Positions 10,384 through 22,159 of a DNA stretch of 64,000 bases are shown piece by piece. The DNA lies in NCBI GenBank assembly GCA_020726505.1, contig JAHLEZ010000006.1, positions 1,922,001 to 1,986,000 on the forward strand, written 5' to 3'. Numbering within the stretch: the stretch's first letter is position 1; each line of letters starts with the position of its first letter. The position numbers and the translations under genes were made by a program. The notes under the pieces are model-generated. The model had not been told where the DNA came from. It made no database searches and saw only the letters and a program-made list of their open reading frames with translations. The stretch is from Leptodontidium sp. MPI-SDFR-AT-0119 (lineage: Eukaryota; Ascomycota; Leotiomycetes; Helotiales; Leptodontidiaceae).

Positions 10384-11352
10384 ATGGCTCCTACTCGACT
10401 TCACTTAGCAGTCTTGGATTGCGATACTCCAGTGCCGACTGTCCTTCCCAAACTTGGACGTTATAGCGATATCTTCGAAAGCTTGCTTCGGGATGCTGCA
10501 AGTAAGACACGAGGTCTTACGAAGTTGAAGTTTGACTTTAGTAGCTATGACTCCGTTCTGGGAGAACTTCCCACTTCTGAGGAATTGGATCATATTGATG
10601 GGTTGATTATCACGGGCTCAGGTACTGAATTTCTCTCACATAATTGATATAGCGCCCCATGAATCCAATAAGCAAGATGTCTTTACTGAGAAAAATTCTA
10701 GCTGCGGCGGCCTACGATGCAGAACCATGGATCAAATCACTCACTGAGTTTGTGAAGAGTAAAGCTCTTGTATATCCTCCCTGCTTCAAAGTATATTGAT
10801 CAAAAGATAGGTATCTACATCTCCCACCCGTACATCAAGCTCTTCGGTTCATGTTTCGGCCACCAGCTCATCTGCAATGCCCTCTTCTCCACACCGCTCG
10901 AGCCTGTCGTATCCCGGGATCCCAAAGGATACGAACTCGGCGTTCAGCCTATAACACTCACCACAACCTTCCTCAACCGCTTCGGATCTGTAACTTCAAA
11001 TCCCCACAGCCCAAAGGAACTCCGTCTGCAGTTCGTACACGCTGATCATGTTGTTCTGCCTACTCTCCCCGAGGGTTTCCACTCTATCGGGCGTTCCAAA
11101 CATTGCGCACTGCAGGGAGTGTGGAAGAAAGGGCGGGTTTTGACGTATCAGGGACATGCGGAGTTTGATCGGTTCATTAACGGTGAGTCGATTAAGGCGT
11201 TCAGGAAGCCGGAATGGAGTGATCAGTATCTTGCAGATTCGTTGATGGCGGTGGATGCAGACGATGATGCAGTTTGGGCTGCTGGGGTTATGCTGAGATT
11301 CTTTTTGGAAAGGATGGAATCTAGGAGAACAGGATCGAGAGTCAGCTACTAG
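10384..11352 (+). CDS. Class I glutamine amidotransferase-like protein
   Basis: Exons 10384-10621, 10702-10758 and 10811-11352 give 278 aa; introns are GTACTG..TAG (80 nt) and GTAAAG..TAG (52 nt) and phases agree. The protein starts LHLAVLDCDTP, has the DGLIITGSG turn, and the nucleophile elbow GSCFGHQ with the catalytic Cys. Near the C-terminus YQGHAEFD supplies the His and Glu of the triad. Members of this stand-alone family resemble GMP synthase amidotransferase domains, hydrolyse glutamine or gamma-glutamyl compounds, and have a cytosolic location with no signal peptide. The exact substrate is unknown. A 5-oxoprolinase pseudogene lies 10 kb downstream, but no functional link is shown. All catalytic residues are intact, in contrast to the neighbours on the left. 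Confidence 0.87.
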
Positions 11353-12269
11353 ATAGTGTTGTAGTTCAACAAGGAAGTTTCTCTGCAGGCCATGACGTGC
11401 CTTTCCATTAAGGCAGATCTTACTTCAATGTTCAGCTTTCGTTGGCACTTTTAATTATGCTCTCGCAGGACCTTGTCGCTATCTGCAGATGATAGTTGGT
11501 TGTGGACTCTAGTTAGATATTGTCATTAGTCAAGACTTCAAGCTGAGTTTCTGTAATTCGTTGGAAGACACCGCCATTCGTTTGATGTCAGCATCGAGGC
11601 ACCGCTAACCGCCTTCACAAGGTAACAGAGCTGTAAAATTTAACGGCTTTTCCCTCCCTAAAGTTTACATCAGCTGTCAAATCATGTTTCGCTTACGCCC
11701 GGACAAACAAGCTTTTGATGCGTGTAAGATCTTACATGCTGCAGTATCCCAGTCGCTCAGCCCTACAACTCGGCATCTCACCGAGAGACAGGACGTTTCC
11801 CCAGTGAACTGTACTGAGCGGGGCTAAAGACCCTCCAACGAGTTCCCCAAAGCTGATAATGCTCCCGAAAGTATGCATGATGGCGGCGGTTGCACAGCAG
11901 GATATCAGGAAACGATGTGTAAAATGTATGGCCTTCAAGGCTCTTCAGGTGCGAAGAAAAAAACAGGTCCTAGATATTGGCTTCACATTACGAGAATTGA
12001 TAGCCACAACTGTTCAGCTTTTGGAACTTCTGACTGTGTCTTTTCTGTGTTGCGTATGATCAGTTGTTGGGAAGATGTAATGAATTGATGTATTGCAATT
12101 CTGGCAATAGGAATGGGGAAGTATAAGAACATTCAGTTCACCCCATCTCCAAACTCATAATTATCAAGAACCTCACTCGACACAATCTCAAGCATATTGC
12201 TCACTAACTAAATCCCTCAATTCAATCCTCGTCATCTCCATCTCCACAAACACAAACCAAATTTTAAAA
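11353..12269. other. Intergenic region
   Basis: No supported gene. A minus-strand frame (11938-11732) containing SFGELVGGSL is faintly transporter-like but too short and isolated to call. Confidence 0.45.
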
Positions 12270-13032
12270 ATGGGGTTCGAATCGTACTCCGGACCAGCCT
12301 CCTCCTTGTATGTCTTTTTCTCGCCCTAAAATCCTCCATGATCTGGGATTTGGTATCGAGCTTTTAGTTCTGGGCCCAAGACGTTGAAGATTATTTATGC
12401 TAAAGTCTTAACTAGCCCACCAATGTCCTCTTGGCAATCCTTCGAACAGATCTTCAACGCCAACAAATCAGAAATGTTCCAAACCGGCAATACCGGCGAA
12501 GATATCGGTCGCATTTGGAACGCTGTTCTTGAAGCTGCCAAGATCGGTGTCGAGGAGCGTGTCATCTTCTGTATCATCATGCAAGAGAGTACTGGCAATG
12601 TTGGCGTAGAAACAACATCAAACATGGATGGTAATGCTACTGGAGGGTTGATGCAGTGCGTAGGCAGCCCTGCGTTTCCCGGTCAGCATAATTTGAGCCA
12701 GGTGAGTGATGCCTTTTCCTCTTTCTTCGGCCCTCATATCCATCTCGTATTTGCCCTCTTAAGCAAGATTACAAGACTTTGTGAGAGGACATTGTAGCTG
12801 ATCAATTCTTCATGTCTAGGAACAAATTTCCTCCATGGTTCAAGCTGGCACCAATCACTTCAAGGACAACCTCAGAGAGCTTGATGATCAAGACACAGCA
12901 TCTACGATCTATCGTGCTCTTCGTCTTTACAACTCTGGCTCGCTCAATGATGGAAACTTGTCTGATGGAAAGGGAGCTATTGATAGCTATGTTTCCGATC
13001 TTGCCAACCGCCTTCAAGGACGTCTTCCATAG
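12270..13032 (+). CDS. Lysozyme-like / SLT-type domain protein
   Basis: Exons 12270-12307, 12368-12701 and 12820-13032 encode 194 aa; introns begin GTATGT and GTGAGT, end in TAG, and keep phase. The start MGFESYSGPASS follows an A-rich leader (AAAAATGG). The core is VIFCIIMQESTGNVGV followed by ATGGLMQC, which matches the lysozyme-like fold of soluble lytic transglycosylases, with the Glu of MQEST in the catalytic position. The C-terminal half contains VYRALRLYNSGS-like sequence and SDGKGAIDSYVSDLANRL. There is no signal peptide, so a cytosolic or unconventionally secreted location is likely. Many fungi carry one or more copies; activity on peptidoglycan or chitin is presumed, not shown. A segment after the first intron (about residues 14-34) is less conserved-looking, so that boundary is the least certain. 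Confidence 0.8.
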
Positions 13033-13326
13033 ATATTGATATGGCGCTGATATTTTTGTTGACGTGATAAGGGCCGCTATGATGTTGCTTCTGTTGCTTT
13101 CTTATGTTGAGGCAAAGGTTAAGGCGTGCTGCGTGCTAAGCGAAATTTGGGGATTCCTGAGAGGTGCACAACTTGAGCTCTTTCTTTAATTATTCAGTCA
13201 TTAATTTGATCGTCTTTTAATAAAGGAAATCTATATCTCGTCTAAAATCCATCTCCAGGGAAAACACTGTCTAAAATTAGTGTCTCAAAAGACCTTTTCA
13301 CAATTAAACCTGCCCAGTTCAAATCA

Positions 13327-14285
13327 TCACTTCTCAACAACGCCAAACTGACAGAGCAACTCCATCGGTCCACGATCCACCCAGTCTTGCACTCCCTCAG
13401 GCTTCGTCACCCATATCATTCCAGCCATAGAAGCTGCATTAGCTGCTAAATTTCCATGCCTTGCGCAACCTCTTGGGATCACCAACATCCACTCGTCCAC
13501 CAAGACGACATTATGTGCCTTCTCAACCCCAGAACGGATCTTCAATGCTTCATAGACCTCCACCAGTTCCGTGACATCTGAGTTAGACGGAAGCCTCTTG
13601 ACCGCGTGTCGGAAAGGAAGATTCCGGACTGCGTTCTTATCTTCACAGGAGTCAGCACAACAACTCAAATACAAGCCACGTGACAACTACCTTCGTCAAT
13701 CCCCAAAGCATCAGGGAACAGCTCGAAGTCCCCCTTCTCCGGCCTCGGTAAGACCTGTAGATGCTTGTGGCCAATCGAACTCCCAGACTCAACACCACAA
13801 TTATAAATAACCATGTGTCTGCTCTTTAATCTCCTCAACACGTCCCATGCTGACGCGAAGTCTCCCTCATTCAGATGATCAGACTGAGGTGTGAAGACTG
13901 TTGTGTGAAGAACATACTGAGGTCTCACTACACAATACTTGTTGAGGATGAGCTTGTGAGAAAGTCCAATGAAATCGATCACGAAATCGGGATCCGTGTC
14001 AAAGAAGACGTGTTGGTCGGATGAGCGGCCTGGGTCGTCAGCTTCTTGGATGGGCTTCTTGGTGAAACTTGGTGCGCAGCGGAATTGGAACTTTGAAGAG
14101 AGTCAGAATATGTTTTCTTCTCAGGTGCGTTAGGATGTGAGATGTAAGATGTGGAGTGTGGCACGTACTTTGAATGGGCCTGTCTGAACTAAACGTGGGG
14201 TGTTGGGTTGCCAGAACAATTCTCCTCGTTTGACCAGGGCGTCAAATTGGCGTACTGCACGGCTTTCTAAGCTCTCTGTTTCCAT
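13327..14285 (-). CDS. Ap4A phosphorylase (APA1/APA2 type, ATP adenylyltransferase)
   Basis: Exons 14285-14169, 14090-13691 and 13640-13327 give 276 aa with GTACGT..AAG and GTAGTT..AAG introns and consistent phases. The protein starts METESLESRAVRQFDALV and contains the catalytic histidine-triad-like motif GHKHLQVLPRP (H-x-H-x-Q), preceded by YNCGVESGSS. The C-terminal domain has VDEWMLVIPRG and an N/G-rich strand, as in fungal Apa1/Apa2. The enzyme splits diadenosine tetraphosphate with phosphate into ADP and ATP, in the cytosol. Length is slightly below the roughly 320 aa of yeast Apa proteins. The gene is convergent with the SLT gene, about 290 bp apart, and co-directional with the aminotransferase pseudogene upstream. 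Confidence 0.88.
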
Positions 14286-14482
14286 CTTGTACCACGATGT
14301 TATTCCGTTGAATGCAATCGTTGCTTTCGCACTGCGTTGAAGAACGTTGGTTACTATAATATCTAGGTAGGCATTTTCTCATGGAGGAAATGTGGCTTTG
14401 TCAGCGACTCCACCAGCTGCAGCGGTTTCCTGCAAGTCAACAATTCACTTAAAACACCTGATTCCAGTGAAAGTCAAGTATT

Positions 14483-15745
14483 TTAATGAGTTCTTTCAGC
14501 TAACATGACCTTCAACAATTCTGCTAGTCCTTCAATACCGTCCCGAATCTCACTTACTTCATGCAATGCCCAGCATAATCTAGCTCCATGTCTAAAACCC
14601 CCTCTTGACCTCTCAGAACTCACCTTATCTCCCTTCACAACGAACATCTCTCCATACGCGAATTTCAGTGCGTACTCATCCAAAGCTCGCTTCGCGATAA
14701 TATCCGCACTCGGAAGCTCTAGAGGAGATGAAATGTAGGTGAAGAATCCACCTGCTAGTACAACAGCATTGTCCTTCTCGGGAGCCACATATGGAGTGCC
14801 GGTTATGACCCGGACACCCAGTGGCTCGAGGAGTAGTTAGATTGCGTTCATCAAGACTTTATATCTTGACTGATATGTCGGAATCAACACCTCGCCGATG
14901 TGTTTTTGCCTTGCTCCTATGCTGAGGAGGTGGTGCAGAAATGTAGAAGTGAGATGAGAAGGAGCTCCTCCAGACCAAGTTGCTCCACTAGAAACCAATG
15001 TTAGAATCATGAGGCTTTGCATCGCTAGGGCCCGTACTTTTCTGAAAGTCTGAGTGTCATTTTCGCAGATGCTTCAGCCCATCCAACTCTCATCCCCGGA
15101 GCGACGATTCTCGAGAACGAGCCATTACTGATACTGTTCCCCCAAGACCCAACCGAACTGGAAACGCGATCGAGATCAGCCATTCGAGGTGGAATTGGGG
15201 CAAGTTCTGCACCCGTAAAAGTGGATTCTTCGGCTTGCCAGCGCAAGAAATCGTACACCTCGTCTGCGATGACCAGAACATCGAACTCTCTTGCGAGCGC
15301 GAGGAGCTCCTTCCGGACCGAAGTTGACATTGTCTTGCACTGGGATTGGAAAACGTCGGTGTCAAGTACAGAAGATGTCTGAAGACTTTATTATATTGAC
15401 TCGAAGGCTTCAATTCCATGGATTCAACATCTGGTTTTGTATCAGCCTTGAATTTAGAAAGCTCCGTCCTCAAAAACTCGATATCGATCCCATGTTCATT
15501 CTCAAGAACTCCTCTCAACCTGTCGGATCCCGCATCCTAGAAAATCGTACAAGCCAGAAAGTAGGTTGTCTCAACCATCCATACGCGCTTTGTAGCATGA
15601 GGATCCGAAATGACTTGCAAAATGCTGGCTAGGTTTTGAGATGCTCCACCAGTGATCACTATTCGTTCCTTGGGAATTGCACCAGCTGAAGGGAGGTAGA
15701 AATTTGAAAGCCATTTTGCTATCGAGTCTCGTCGATCTTAATCTA
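14483..15745 (-). pseudogene. PLP-dependent class I/II aminotransferase pseudogene, 5' truncated
   Basis: Minus-strand homology begins mid-domain near 15745 with AKWLSNFYLPSAGAIPK and GGASQNLASILQ. It continues through TPTFSNPS, VLVIADEVYDFLRW, SNGSFSRIVAPGMRVGW and GATWSGGAPSHLTSTFLHH to the C-terminus near 14483. Defects are a TAG at 15537-15539, a one-base frameshift in the NPSxKT segment near 15330, and a TAA at 14837-14839. The PLP-binding Lys of the SFSK motif is Arg (AGA, 15109-15111). One intron (GTACGG..TAG) is still recognisable. The N-terminal 60-80 residues are replaced by an AT-rich relic at 15746. The family includes fungal 2-aminoadipate/aromatic aminotransferase-like enzymes; the substrate cannot be assigned. 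Confidence 0.85.
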
Positions 15746-16681
15746 TATAGTTATAGGTACGATTATTAAGTATAGGGGTTGCTCCCTCCCACAATAATCC
15801 GTACAACACATCCTACCCTACTTCTCGGCACCGCGTTCACTGGCAGCATTAGCTCTCATGCTCAGACTGTAGCTTTGCAGCTAAATGTTGGCTGTATAAC
15901 ATGCCTAAAGCATAAGAGCTTCGGTATGCTGTGCCCTGCTAATATAATCACTTTTAACCAAAGCATAAATACAGGTGATGAATGTGAAGTAAATAAATAT
16001 AAAAGCTTTCAGATCACTATAAATTTCTACATATCCTTTCTCACGTAACCAGTAGACTCTGACCGTGCAGACGGGAGCTCCGGCTACACGTGAGGAAAAG
16101 ACTCAACTACTGCACATGATGCAGACAGGCAGGCGTAAACTAGACCTTCTCATTTTGTTCAAGACAGACAAAATATCTATCTATCTTTGCCATGAAAAAG
16201 TCTACTACTAATAATAATTACAATAGAAATCGAGTGTATGTACTCAAGGGGGGCGATCAGCCAAGTAGCATTATTCGGCGAACTCCTTGCGAAAGCATTT
16301 AGGAACAGCAATCAATAGAGAGGGGAAAGGGGACTGGGAGAATCAACCACGGGACGCTGGATCACCATGATCCCGCGGGACCGGAACTAAGATGCTTTCA
16401 TCACTATCCGGGCCGAGGACGTGCGCCACTGTTTCGTTCGAGGTGTCCGTGCCCCCATGGTGGGGTCGCGGAAACCGATCCGAGCTATGGAGTGCCACAT
16501 TTGCGCCATGTTAGTCCTTTTGCTGAGACAGAGCAGGCCATTTGAAAGCTTACTTGAAATTGCGTACATCTTAGCATATATTGGTGTCAAAGCCCCAGAC
16601 TTTACAGGTCTACATATTGAATCTGTATCCTATAGGTTCTGCGTCGACTATCTCTGCGCCCCAATTCCGATATCTATCAAG
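15746..16681. other. AT-rich relic and intergenic region
   Basis: AT-rich sequence from 15746 to about 16060 abuts the broken 5' end of the aminotransferase pseudogene and may be a degraded repeat. The rest is ordinary intergenic DNA upstream of the Pth11-like gene. Confidence 0.5.
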
Positions 16682-17776
16682 ATGGGTCTTTCGAATCGAT
16701 CTGCGCCCCTCGTCATTGCAACCATCTTTTTGCTTTGTCTGTCATTTGTTATCGTCTCATTACGATGCTGGGTTCGCATTTCAATGAGACGTTTCGGATT
16801 GGACGACTGGTTGATGTCCTTTGGTTTGGCAAGATTATCCTGTCATATTTTAAAGTTAATCATTTACGGGACTCTCTAGCTGACTACTTCATATTTAAAG
16901 ATCTTCTTTGCTGGGACATGTGTTTCAATCATCGTCGGCGCTTACAATGGTATTGGGGAGTTCGACATACATATAACACCTGAACATGCGGCGACTGCGC
17001 ACAAGGTAATTATAACCAAAGTTTCAATCATTTATGTTTCAAGACTTACCACACTTTCGCTAATATATTTTGTATAGTGTTTTTTTTTATCCCAAGCTTT
17101 CTATTGCGTTGATGCTATCTTTATCAAAAGCGGCGTATGCGTTGGACTGATTCGGGCCAGCAACAAATCTACTATCCGTTATCCTGCTTACGTCGTCATG
17201 GCGATCAGTTCTATTGCAGGAATCAGTGCGTTAGTCACTGTATTGTGTATTTGCACGCCAATCGAGGCTCAGTGGAACCCTGCTGCTGGCAAATGTCTCT
17301 CGCCTTCAGTCATCGTTAATATTAGCTATTTCCTCTCCGCGGTTTATATACTTACCGATTTCTCATGCGTTATTATTGCCATTGTTCTTCTATGGGATGT
17401 ACAATTGAGCTGGAAAATTAAGAGCACAGCTGTTTGTATCTTGAGTTTAGGTTTCTTGTAAGTCAACTTGAAACCAAAGACCTTTGACATCCAGGCTAAG
17501 CTTCATTAATTAAATAGTGCAAGCACAGCTACCTTCGTTCGTCTGAAATATCTCAGTAATTTTTTTCAGGAAACCAACTACCTCCGTATGTGTCTTTGAT
17601 TTCTTTATTTCAATGTCTATAAATAGGCTAATGTCGTGTTAGATGGCCTTGCTGATATCACCTTGTGGTCTATTATTGAATTAGGACTGGGTCTAAGTGC
17701 CGGGTCTGCCGCTGCATTACGTCCTCTTCTCCGTTTGATCCTTGATCTCGAGCGAGTCTTTTACCCGTCCCACTAA
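16682..17776 (+). CDS. Pth11-like integral membrane protein (rhodopsin domain)
   Basis: Five exons: 16682-16828, 16880-17005, 17078-17457, 17518-17585 and 17643-17776, for 284 aa with consistent phases. The first intron has a GC donor (GCAAGA..TAG, 51 nt); the others are GT-AG. The ATG at 16682 gives an immediate first helix (VIATIFLLCLSFVIVSL) followed by RCWVRISMRRFGLDDW, matching the R-x4-8-DDW/Y loop of this family. Later helices include YPAYVVMAISSIAGISALVT, a CxxPIEAQWNP loop and LSAVYILTDFSCVIIAIVLL. The end carries ADITLWSIIELGLGLSAGSAAALRPLL, the family's last-helix pattern. The cytoplasmic tail is very short. Pth11-type proteins are fungal seven-helix, receptor-like proteins of the plasma membrane; some sense surfaces or host cues. 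No CFEM domain is present. The ligand is unknown. Confidence 0.83.
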
Positions 17777-19726
17777 GGCGGCTCAGTCTGTCAGGAATTC
17801 AACTTATACAATCAAAGAGAAAGCAGGGTGGATATAGGTTGGTTGGCTGGGCGGATTGGAAAGGGAGGTTGGGTTGATGGTGAACTAGGTAGTGGGGTCT
17901 GGGCAAGTGGCAAGAATGGCGCGTCCGATTCTCTGTCTGATTGAAGCTATTCACACTTTACAATATCTATAGATCCTAATCAAAATCATCTTGTGCTGCC
18001 AGAAAATCCTCCTTGTCGCCATCATCTAACGAATAAGACCAATCCACCGACTGTCTCGTTAATCTCTGCGCCCGAGCAGATCTGTATTATTTCGTAAATG
18101 ATAGTTGCATGTGCAATAAAATCATCACAATCTCCTTCCTAAGCATATTTCATGCGTGTAGATGGTGCTGGGGAAAGAGTTGATCCATGTCAAGATGTCG
18201 TGCGGGCGTTGTGGTGAGGGTGTAATGGGTATCAACGCAGGCGAAATAAACTGTGGAGGCGGAAGTGGTGGTCGTCGTCGGTGTTCTGGAAGTTCCTGCA
18301 TGCATAGTCAAACAGAGGAAACGGCTGAAGTCGAAATGAACCTAGACATGCCTAAACAGGCACCCGTAAACGCTTTGTACTATTGTAAAGCCCAAGGATC
18401 AGTCTTTCGGGTGTTGTGCGGAATAAAGAGAAAGAGGGGATGATTGTTTCCATGCTCCTTTGCGGGCATGCATGAATTAGCGAGAATCAAAGAAAACAAC
18501 GCAATACACTACAAATTCACGTCCTGGCGATTTTGTCATCGTCTCATGCTGCGTGGCCCTTGACAAACTCGTTGTGAGGTTAACTATTCCGGATGGGGAG
18601 GTCCCCGATCCCGCTTATGTACCCCATAGTCTGTCCTGAAAACGCCACGTTCTGGAAGTTGCCAGCTCTGTTTGACACCCATTGCTGATCCGGGGGCAGT
18701 CCCAGCCACGATCCTGATCTTCCACGGTACTTAAATATTGCGATCTGCTGCCGATGACGATCGCATAGGAATGTCTTTCGATCCCGTTCGATTTATGTTA
18801 TGTGGCTTGGAACGAAACTTTCCAGCCTAAAGCCACCTCCCTTTCCTGATCCACGCAGGAGTGATGGCTTTAGCATTTCCTGTTTATAGGACCGACTGAC
18901 ACTTGGAGCTTTACGAGCCGCCAATCCTTTATCATGGCATTCCCCCTTTTCGCGAACCCGCAACTGGTCGGGTCCTGTTCCCAGCATCTTTCTGCGCTAC
19001 TGAACGGCACATACCGATAGCGTGTGCAGCACCTTTCTTATTGACGCCACCACTAAGAGCGCAAAGGATTACGGATGCATGATCGGACGGCAATTGTAAC
19101 GGTCTGTTAAGAGCGCTATGAACCTGATGCCGATACATTGCTTTGATGCGGCAAATTAAGTAGAATATTTTTTGGTCATTTTTTATTTTGGAGAGGACAA
19201 TGTAACCTATGGGCCACTGCGCGATTTCTTTGCATCAGCAACTATTTCATTCTGGGCGAATCCGGAAGTCCAAAAGACACCATGGAACCCTTTTGCCAAA
19301 AAAAAAGGGAGGGGGGAAGGGTCGTCAAACTCTACAGTCCGGCCGATTCACAAGGGAGATCTGTCAGACTCTTGCGTTCTCTCGTATGGAACAATGCCCC
19401 TACCCCCGATTACTGTCAATCGGAACGCTCCTGCCGTAGAACATGGCGGAAATGGCGGGAGCTTCGCGAACGCCAAGTTCATGGACCAAGCGGAAAAAGA
19501 ACATATCATTCTCTACTGTCCCTGACACCGTTGGCGCGGACTTTCGAGTTTCATTAAGAAGCAACTGATGGTGAGTTTAGAAGGCGATCTGAGATCGATG
19601 CAAGACTAATTCATTTTAGTAAGCGAGTCTCCTCTCATTTCTGGTTATATACGGACTTCCTGGTTTTCAAAAGGGTAATCATCATTCGCATTGCATTCCT
19701 TTACTCTTATTGATGAAAATTCGACC
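17777..19726. other. Intergenic region, about 1.95 kb
   Basis: Open frames at 18162-18443 (Gly/Cys-rich) and in all three frames at 19172-19557 show no domain, signal peptide or splice pattern I can support. A small palindrome GGGGAGGTCCCC lies near 18596. A tract of nine A then G-rich sequence occurs near 19299-19320. Confidence 0.45.
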
Positions 19727-21071
19727 ATGAATCCCGATACGGCCGGTCAAGATTTGTCCCAAAACAAACAGTCCACTCTGAGATCAACTGAGATAACCCT
19801 CGTCATCCTCGCTGGATTTTTTGTTGCGCTTCGGTTTCTATCCAGGTGGAAGAAGCGAGCTTATATTGGTATCGATGATTACTTTATTTTGCTAGCATAC
19901 GTGAGTGAGTCTTCAGTCCAAGTTTCAAGGAAACTGGTGGCTAAATCAAGAATTCAGGCTGCTCTACTTGCCCTCCTCTCTGCTGGCCTGTTCAGTAAGG
20001 ATCTGCTACCTATATTTGAACTTGAGATTCCAATTACTGAAGGTTCTGCAGTGATTCATTATGGACTTGGATTGCACGCCGCCGCGCTCAATTTCGATAA
20101 ACTCATCGCCGTTGGTAAGGGTCTCCTCGCCTTCGAGTGTCTCTACGTAACCACCGTCGCCCTCACAAAGGTATCCCTCCTCCTCATGTACTACCGCATC
20201 TTCCCTATCGATAGTATGCGAATCGGCTGCTGGATTCTTGGCACTCTATCGGTTTGCTGGTGGATCTCCCTTATTATGGTTGGCATCTTCCAATGTACAC
20301 CAATCGCTAAAGCGTGGAACCCAACTATTCCCGGTCACTGTATCAACCTTAAAGGATCGTTCATTGGCAACGCCGTCCCGAATATCTTAACAGATGTGGC
20401 TATCTTGGGTTTACCTATGCCGCACGTGTGGAGCTTGCATACCACTTTAATACAAAGATGTCAGCTGAGTGCTGTGTTTCTGCTAGGAAGCTTGTGAGTA
20501 TATCGCCCCTCCCAAGAGCTCCGATAAGCTGTCCCTAATGTATCTCCCAGTGTTGTCTTCACAAGTATCTATCTACCGCTTCACCACGCTATTCGAATTC
20601 GTCCCCTCGGACCTTACAGGTATGTATGGGCCCTCCTCTAATCCAGTCTCTTCGACCTCTTACTAAGATTCCCTAGGGACACTTGCAAAAGCATGCACAT
20701 GGGTCATCGTCGAATCCTCTGCGGGAGTAATCTCTGCCTGCTTACCAACCCTCGCGCCTCTCTTACGCTTTACAAATTTCTTGCCCTGGCGCAAAAACAA
20801 ATCAACATCCACCCCCAGAAGTGTCAATGGAGTAGCCACCATCGGAGGCAGCGGCGGTAGCAAAGGAACAAAGCATTCACACTTTGAGCGCTTGGATGAG
20901 AGTGTTCTTCGAGATGAAGACTTGCGGCCGAACTATGGCGCCGAGTTAGGGAGTATTGTGCACCATGGCAATGGCAGGACATGGGGGGATGCGGAGAGCC
21001 AGGGAAGTGGCGATGAGATCCCGTTGAAGGGTATCCAAACGGATAGAGTAGAGGGGAGTGCGCCAGCGTAG
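19727..21071 (+). pseudogene. Pth11-like (rhodopsin domain) gene frameshifted by a 4-bp duplication
   Basis: Exons 19727-19900, 19958-19994, 20052-20493, 20551-20619 and 20677-21071. Two 57-nt introns are in frame, so the unspliced reading also looks open. The protein starts MNPDTAGQDL; helix 1 is ITLVILAGFFVALRFLS, followed by IGIDDYFILLAY. It has VTTVALTKVSLLLMYYRIF, a CTPIAKAWNP loop and a tail rich in Gly/Ser. In exon 4 the sequence ATCTATCT (20567-20574) is a tandem duplication of ATCT. As it stands the frame after TSIY is lost and stops near 20860. Ignoring four bases, every exon would add up to 1113 nt ending exactly at the stop at 21071, with the family's YRFTTLFEF and ACTWVIVESSAGVISACLP segments in frame. 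This is either a recent null allele or a sequencing error. Confidence 0.8.
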
Positions 21072-21748
21072 ACACCCAGTCGATGAGAAATGCTTCGGAC
21101 AGGTCCTGCAACTATTTCGCGCATGAGATAGCGCAACGCGGGCAATCATCTTGTTGTGGGGGGAGGGGGCTTTTGTGTTCCAGCCAAGCTTCATACAAAA
21201 GGGTGTTGAGTGAGTTACCTGAGCTGAAGAGGTAGATCTACCTTGGATAGATTAATCTTTCCATCATTGAATACAGTTTCATATATACAAACCTTTTTCA
21301 ATAAATGAGCGTGGCGCAAGCTTAAATGTTCATGTTCACTAAACGTGCTGAGTCCTGCTTTACGGAGATGTATTCAGGCTGGAGGCCTTGTAAGAGCTGG
21401 CAAGATTTTGGGTTCTGGATATTCAGAGCTCGAGAGCGTTGAGTTTGTGAAGGAAGAAGTTCTTCTGTCGGAGCTCCTGGCTTCGTATTTAAAGGGGTTT
21501 GAAAACAGTCAAAGATGCTGAGGCAAGTTCTGTACTTTACAAAGGCCACTTCGAGTCCGACTCAGCCCATTTGTCCCAATAATTGCAGGCTTCGGGCACG
21601 CGCACTGAATTGACAATACCTTTAGGTATTAACTAAAGCTTTACCCTTAAACTTTTGGGCTTTGGTAGTATTAATACTTGCTTTTACTCTTTTAAAAGCA
21701 CTAGAAAATATAAAGTAAAAGGTGAAAATAAGTGATTTATTATAAATC
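21072..21748. other. Intergenic region ending in an AT-rich relic
   Basis: From about 21610 to 21748 the DNA is AT-rich, contains the perfect inverted repeat AATACC-TTTA-GGTATT (near 21618) and replaces the 5' half of the 5-oxoprolinase pseudogene. It may be a degraded small transposon. Confidence 0.45.
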
Positions 21749-22159
21749 ATGATTCTGGGTACCGACGGGTTCAGATCTGGATTCGTCGGTAAGCTCGAAG
21801 ATAGTGCTCAAGGTGCTAAGTGTGAATTCATGCAGTCAGATGGAGGTCTAGTCGGACGGCAAAGATTCAATGGCTTGAGAGCTATTCTGTCTGGCCCAGC
21901 TGGTGGTGTTGTGGGTTTCAGCCGAACTTGCTACGATGAGGATGACAAAGTTCCTTGTATTGGTTTTGATATGGGGTGGTAGGTGAGATTCTCTTCCTGC
22001 GGTTTTCATGTCTGATGATCTTTTAGGGACCTCGACCGATGTCTCCCGCTATGGTGGACTCTTGACGTACACCTTAGAGAACGTGATTGCTGGTCTCCCC
22101 TTATGCCAAATGAAGTCAAGCTTAACGTAGCAGCCCAAGGGTCTCTCGTACGTACATAA

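Noticed and set aside
12270..12290. GGGTTCGAATC resembling a tRNA T-loop
   Set aside because: It is the start of the SLT protein coding sequence and no tRNA fold surrounds it.
19172..19557. Overlapping plus-strand frames in all three phases
   Set aside because: No signal peptide, domain or splice pattern; likely chance openness.
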